Assembly (NCBI GenBank): GCA_000310025.1
Contig: FN649726.1
Coordinates: forward strand, 1,096,538 to 1,160,537
DNA: 64,000 nt
DNA from: Ectocarpus siliculosus
Lineage: Eukaryota; Sar; Phaeophyceae; Ectocarpales; Ectocarpaceae
Reading direction: 5' to 3'
In this document: piece after piece, positions 59,363 through 64,000 of the stretch
How positions within the stretch are numbered: the stretch's first letter is position 1
Layout: each line of letters starts with the position of its first letter
Notes under the pieces: generated by a model
The model's input: the letters and a program-made list of their open reading frames with translations, nothing else
Database searches by the model: none
Told to the model about the DNA's origin: nothing
Position numbers and translations under genes: made by a program

Positions 59363-59980
59363 TTTCCCCAGCCGGAAGCAACAACTCATATTTTCGTGCA
59401 CACCTGCCCTAGTCTATACACGCGTTCTACAGCAATCAACACTCATTAAATCCCGAAGTGCCTGCACCTAACGTCCAAAGCGTCACTCGATTTCGTATAG
59501 GTACGCGCAAACACACACCTCAATTCCCTGACCCTGACACTGACGCCATCGGGGTTCTTCGGCCTCGTCTCCACGGCGCCTGTACCTACTACAACCCAAG
59601 ACCAATTCCCGTCCAACGCGCCCAGTTTCTGCTCACCCCCGCTCTCAGGACAGCAAATTTTTGGCAGCACACGAACTCGGCTCTTTTTTGTGTGGCTCAC
59701 TGGTTGTGACCACAGCGAACAACAGATATGAACGCCGAGTTTGATGCGGAGAGCGGGTAGTGCGCCCCGATACGCCACGTGGGATGGATGGATGGTTTTC
59801 GATGGCCGGTTTCAGGACGACTTCGAGTTCCACTACATAAGCATACCGCTGGATAAACCTTTCATCTCCTACTACTGTCTCGTATGTCTCGATGCCTTCG
59901 TCATTCGTACTCGACATTTGACCCTCCTCGAGGTGATGCCAAAACCTATCGAAATTTCCCGAAAACGTTGGGGGTGGAAA

Positions 59981-60152
59981 GCGCTCCATAGTTCGTGTGT
60001 ACACAGAGGGAAGAGAGTGCTGCACCCTCCTCGCATTAGGAATCGATAGCAAAGTACCGCAGCAGGGTTGGGTAGAACCCTTGTGTGTTACCACGGACGG
60101 GTTGGAGTTAGATCGGCATACATAGTGCTGTGAGCGCCGATTTGAAGTGAAG
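59981..60152 (+). repeat. SINE-body copy 2
   Basis: Aligned with 454-617 from GCGCT through GTGCTGTGAGCGC(T/C)GATTTGAAGTGAAG, with scattered substitutions and small indels. The tRNA-like head is not present directly upstream. Confidence 0.8.
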
Positions 60153-61980
60153 TGTTCCGGCCGGATGTCCCGACCGGTTCTGAATACGATGATGGACACT
60201 TCGCTATGGTCGCGAAGTATCCGGAGGGCGCGGGCTGTAATGACCGGGGATTCGAACCGACTTACAATGTTCCCCCGGTTCAGCCTGCTGGGAGGTTTCA
60301 GGACATGACCCCTGACCCCCAGGATTGTACCGCCTCCCTCGGCGTGCTATCCTGACCAACACCCAGGTTAGTTACCACCGCCGATCACGCGAGAGACTCT
60401 GAGCCATACCCTTGCCTTGTGCCTGACCAAGTGCCAATCCCTGTGAGTGCTGGACCTGATACGCTGATTATCGAGCTTGTGAGGACCCGCATGACTGCTG
60501 TTGGGCGTCGCCGATCACCCGCTTGAAGTCATACAACCGCTTGATTGTTCTGCATGATCGATCTCCACAAATATAGCTTACTATCTGTGCCCACAGGTGA
60601 GAGGTAACTATCCCGGTTAAAAGAGAGATATAAGCTTGTCCGGAACATCATACACGTACGGATAAAACACGGCTGGACCATGTAGACGTCGACGGTGTGT
60701 CGGGCTTCGCTACGAGCTGGGGTGTGACCAACTCAACGTTATTTTTTGTTCGGGGATTTGTGTGTGTTTTTTTCGTCGTACACTTTTCATCTCTCATCAC
60801 TCACCACTGGCTCCATCCACTCACTTTTGGACTTCGAACTCGCTCTAGACCCCCCTCGACGAACCGCTGGCGTGGAAGACTCCCTCACCCTGCGGAGTCA
60901 GCCCACCACTCATCCTCCCTGTTCAGAGTGCATCGTGTGGCGATTGTGTGCGCTGGTGTGCGGCCATCACGCCCGCCAGTTTTCCACGAGTGTCATGGAC
61001 GCGCCGGCGACTGGGAGCAGGGAAAGCTAGCAAGCGTGTAGGGTAAACTCTTCTAATTTTGTTCTTGGGGATGATTGCTTGCTAACTTCTGGATCTTGCA
61101 CGTCAACCGCATCACGCATTCCTATTACGAATCACCCCGGACCACTGATGCGCATACGGCCGCAGCCTCTCTGTACACTCCGACCTCATCTTGCCGGACG
61201 CGTCACGCCATACCATATCACATGTCTATCTTTGGCGTGGATCCGCTCACATGCGCATTCACACTGTTTCGTTATCTCTGTGGCAGTAGGTGTATTTACT
61301 TCAGACTGGGGCGAGGTTGGCCATGGCATGCTGTGTACACAGACCCCCGAGAACACAGGCAGCAGAAGTCGTTGTCTTATTGGGGACATTCTCGGCGCTT
61401 GTTGTATGTTTCGGGAAAAGTTGCAGGAACGTCAGGCTCACGAACATCTTTCTCAGGTTCACACGTCGCGGGCCACCTCATACTGTCCGCTGAACGGGGT
61501 TGATAGCACTCTCCGTAGCCTCTCTTGGGGGCCCGGACACCTTGTGTTCCCTCAGAGATCAACATGAGCATTGTGCTTGCATTGTTACCGAGAAGAAATC
61601 AAGAAATGAGATTACGAAAAATATATATATACAGCAGGACGCGACAGGCCCAACAATAAGCAACCCGTATTCGGCTGGTCCATCGACCAAGAATAAGGAA
61701 TTGAGGCTCTACCCAATGCCGATGGTTCCTGTCTCCGGGTCGGTGCTGTTTAGGGTAATATCTCTGGACGTACAGTACATACATGTACATAGTTCATTAT
61801 CTTTTGCCTCGTTTTTCGGTAATCTGACTTCGAGATTCGCTACACAATGCTCAAATATAACAGTTGAACTATTTTCCACTCCTCTCTGTCCCTCGGTGTC
61901 CTTCTCGACGCGTACGACCGGCACAACCTACTGCGTTTCGGGGTGGGCGCTTCATCTTCTTTCCTGTTTCCTCCGGCAAG

Positions 61981-64000
61981 ATGTCTCTGCCTTCCTACGC
62001 GGACTGGTTATACCTCGACGAGGATCTTTTAGATATAACGGACGAGGTACGTTGTCCATCCTAGCTGCGACGAAGTACTGAAGGTTCTGTACGAGATCGA
62101 CGCTGTAGGCGTGCACTTCCCTCGGTGTCCAGCCCGTTTGCAGAATTATGCGAAAGGGCGCCTCCGATTGGCCATGACAGCGAGCAGTAGTAGAACACGC
62201 ACGAAACCAAGACACCGAAATGCATATCGTGATCATCTATGTACAGTAGGTCACACATCACATAGCGTTGTTCCCGACGGATGTTCATTCTGTGCCAACG
62301 GAACAGCCACTGCAGTGGAAGAATGGAAGTTTCAGGCACAAGGTGGTGCGCTAAGAAAGATGACCTCCCCCGCCTTGAGAGTTTACGCGCTGTGCTCGTC
62401 AAAGAGAGCAGTATATTCCTTATACGAACGGGGGCGTATCAAATGTATTGGCGTACCTTTCTATGAGAAGAGCCTTGATCTGACGAGAGCGTTGTGTGCC
62501 GAAAATCGAAGGAGATAGAGGAAGCGAGGGATCGCTTGTCGGCCACCTCTAAATCCGGAACCCATTCGAACGAGGCAGTACCTTCACCGGGGTTCGGGGG
62601 CGGAGTTGGGACCGGGCGAGGAGACCCCCAGGTGCTGAGGGCATGGATGCAGGGTGTTTATGCCAGGGCCAATGAGGAAATGATTGACGAGATGCTCGAG
62701 AACTTCAGGTGGGTATTGTAGTTTCACTCGCACAGTGCATGTCGTTTCGGCATTTCGAAATGAGGCATTGACGAAACAGCCCATCCACCTGAAAAAAGGT
62801 TTTGGGAGTTCGTTGAGAGCGAAGAAACTACGGAGATGTATGGTGTGGCGCCATACCGAACCTTGTCTGTGGCATGCGTGGCGCAGCTCGGATTGGAGGA
62901 ACTACCGAATCCCGTGTCATCGATTGTGCGGCTTTGTTTACTGTATTATTTCAACGGTTTAGATGATATGTTTGCCCTTCGTCGGCACCGATGTGGACGA
63001 GATCGAGTGAAAGATCGGCAATACGAAAGACAACGCAATTCTTTAAGGCCATCCTGCACTGTACGAGGAAGTGAAGACGACAATATCGGCTCGAGCAAAA
63101 AACTGACTATTCACCTCAAATACTTCGTGACTATTGATTGCCTCATGTTACAGGCGACGATTTCAATGACGTCGACCAACATTACACACCAAAAAAACGT
63201 ATTTCGTTCTTCGCTATGGTCAGTTCTTACAATTGAGCCATTTTCATCAAAGAGGTTATTGTTTCCGCACCAGGACCAACGAGCGCGAGCTGATCGACGA
63301 GATCCTCAATAATTACGGGCACTTGGGGATCAGCCCGCCCACCGGTTGGTCACATCCTCAGATGGACTTCGACGACGGTTCTCCAGTCACCGCCGCTGAG
63401 CCCGGCACCAAGGGTGCTCCATCGTCCATTGGCAGCACAAACGGTTTCAGGGAAGGAGCAAAACCGGCAGCACCCTCGGTGCGGGCTTCCTCTTTTCCCC
63501 ATCTATCGTCCGGGGCGTTGACGTCCATGTCCACATCTGGAGCTGGGTTCGGCGGCAGGCATAACAGAGGCCTCCCACGAACCGGCTCTATCGGCAGTGC
63601 TTGTCCTGCTGGAAACTTCACTAACATGTCGAGTGCAAAATGCGTGTTTTTTAGCGAGATGTGCGAAAACATCGTTTCCAACCCCAAAACTGGGAGCTGG
63701 TGTGCTTCCGGACACGCCCTTTGCGCTGAGTGTACCACCCAGTATGTTGAAAAGACGCTCCTACCGTGGGGTATCGTGTGGTGGGACAGGATTAAGTGTG
63801 TGGATCCGGAATGTGACGCGCACATGGTCGGCCTGAGTGTTCAGGGTTGTCTCGGTAGCGATCTAAGGAGCCATATCGACGCTGCTCAGCTGGAGGTTGT
63901 GCCTAATATCGGGCCAGAAGCCAGGCGTGAACGAGAACGTGCGGCACGAACGGCCGAGGATCGTGAATCGGCGGCAACCGTAGCCACAACTACCAAACCG
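61981..64000 (+). CDS. Second RBR-like family gene, truncated by the window edge
   Basis: Proposed first exon 61981-62046 (MSLPSYADWLYLDEDLLDI, donor GAG/GTACGT). Exon A ends at 62,708; its start is unclear, with GAG ATA GAG near 62,508 a candidate. Exon B/C runs from 63,274 to the edge. Exon A ends in VPSPGFGGGVGTGRG..LENF, exon B opens RTNERELIDEILNNYGHLGI, and the RING1-like cysteines follow (SEMCENIV, CASGHALCAEC, IKCVDPEC). The last ~380 bases are close to 43,520-43,880. There is no intron after the exon B module, and the two 141-residue repeats are replaced by a shorter linker. The Rcat domain would lie beyond 64,000. Confidence 0.7.

Larger units (their letters stand above)
59036..61980. 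other. Intergenic region left of the second RBR-like gene
   Basis: No gene recognised. It includes a diverged family junction (about 59,725-59,800) and the second SINE-body copy. From 60,160 to 61,860 I see nothing assignable, except a reverse-complement B-box match (GGATTCGAACC) near 60,249. Confidence 0.45.

Overview
This window is nuclear DNA from an intron-rich eukaryote. Genes are split by introns of roughly 0.3-1.9 kb, splice junctions can be placed exactly by matching conserved proteins, exons carry Ala/Gln/Gly/Pro-rich insertions, and long G or C homopolymers are common. A flagellar gene (DRC8), a mannose-6-phosphate isomerase and a Ty1/copia element would suit a photosynthetic stramenopile such as a brown alga. 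That assignment is inference; nothing in the window names the organism.

Left third (1-21.8 kb): the first ~110 bases look like a poor-quality contig end, followed by a tRNA-like SINE. A WDR24-like gene (GATOR2 complex, nutrient signalling to TORC1) occupies 14.2-1.2 kb on the minus strand in 15 proposed exons; its last exon(s) are missing. A fold-back element with long inverted arms (15.1-15.8 kb) separates it from a divergent, complete 10-exon mannose-6-phosphate isomerase gene (16.5-21.8 kb, plus).

Middle (21.8-38 kb): an unannotated stretch with degenerate tandem repeats and a 100-N gap embedded in poly-C, then a GUCD1-like gene (minus, 27.6-24.3 kb, 5' exon unresolved) whose domain is split by a long low-complexity insertion. 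A complete five-exon DRC8/EFCAB2 gene (plus, 30.7-34.6 kb) encodes an axonemal dynein regulatory complex subunit. A CATG-rich palindromic tract follows at about 35.4-35.9 kb.

Right part (36-64 kb): a repeat-rich block holding a locally expanded gene family. One near-complete member (39.6-44.0 kb) joins phospho-motif-like repeats to RING1 and catalytic RING2 domains of RBR ubiquitin ligases with no recognisable IBR between them. A second member runs off the right edge (62-64 kb), and decayed or partial copies lie at about 38.9, 44.5 and 46.1 kb. Two arrays of the same ~300-345 bp tandem repeat (47.0-48.5 and 56.7-58.6 kb) flank a copia element of 6,837 bp (49,432-56,268, minus) with two LTRs and a 5-bp target duplication. 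Its coding region is broken by stop codons and a 107-bp duplication. Three genes (WDR24, MPI, DRC8) each need one GC-AG intron to keep the reading frame, an unusually high share of the introns that can be placed here.
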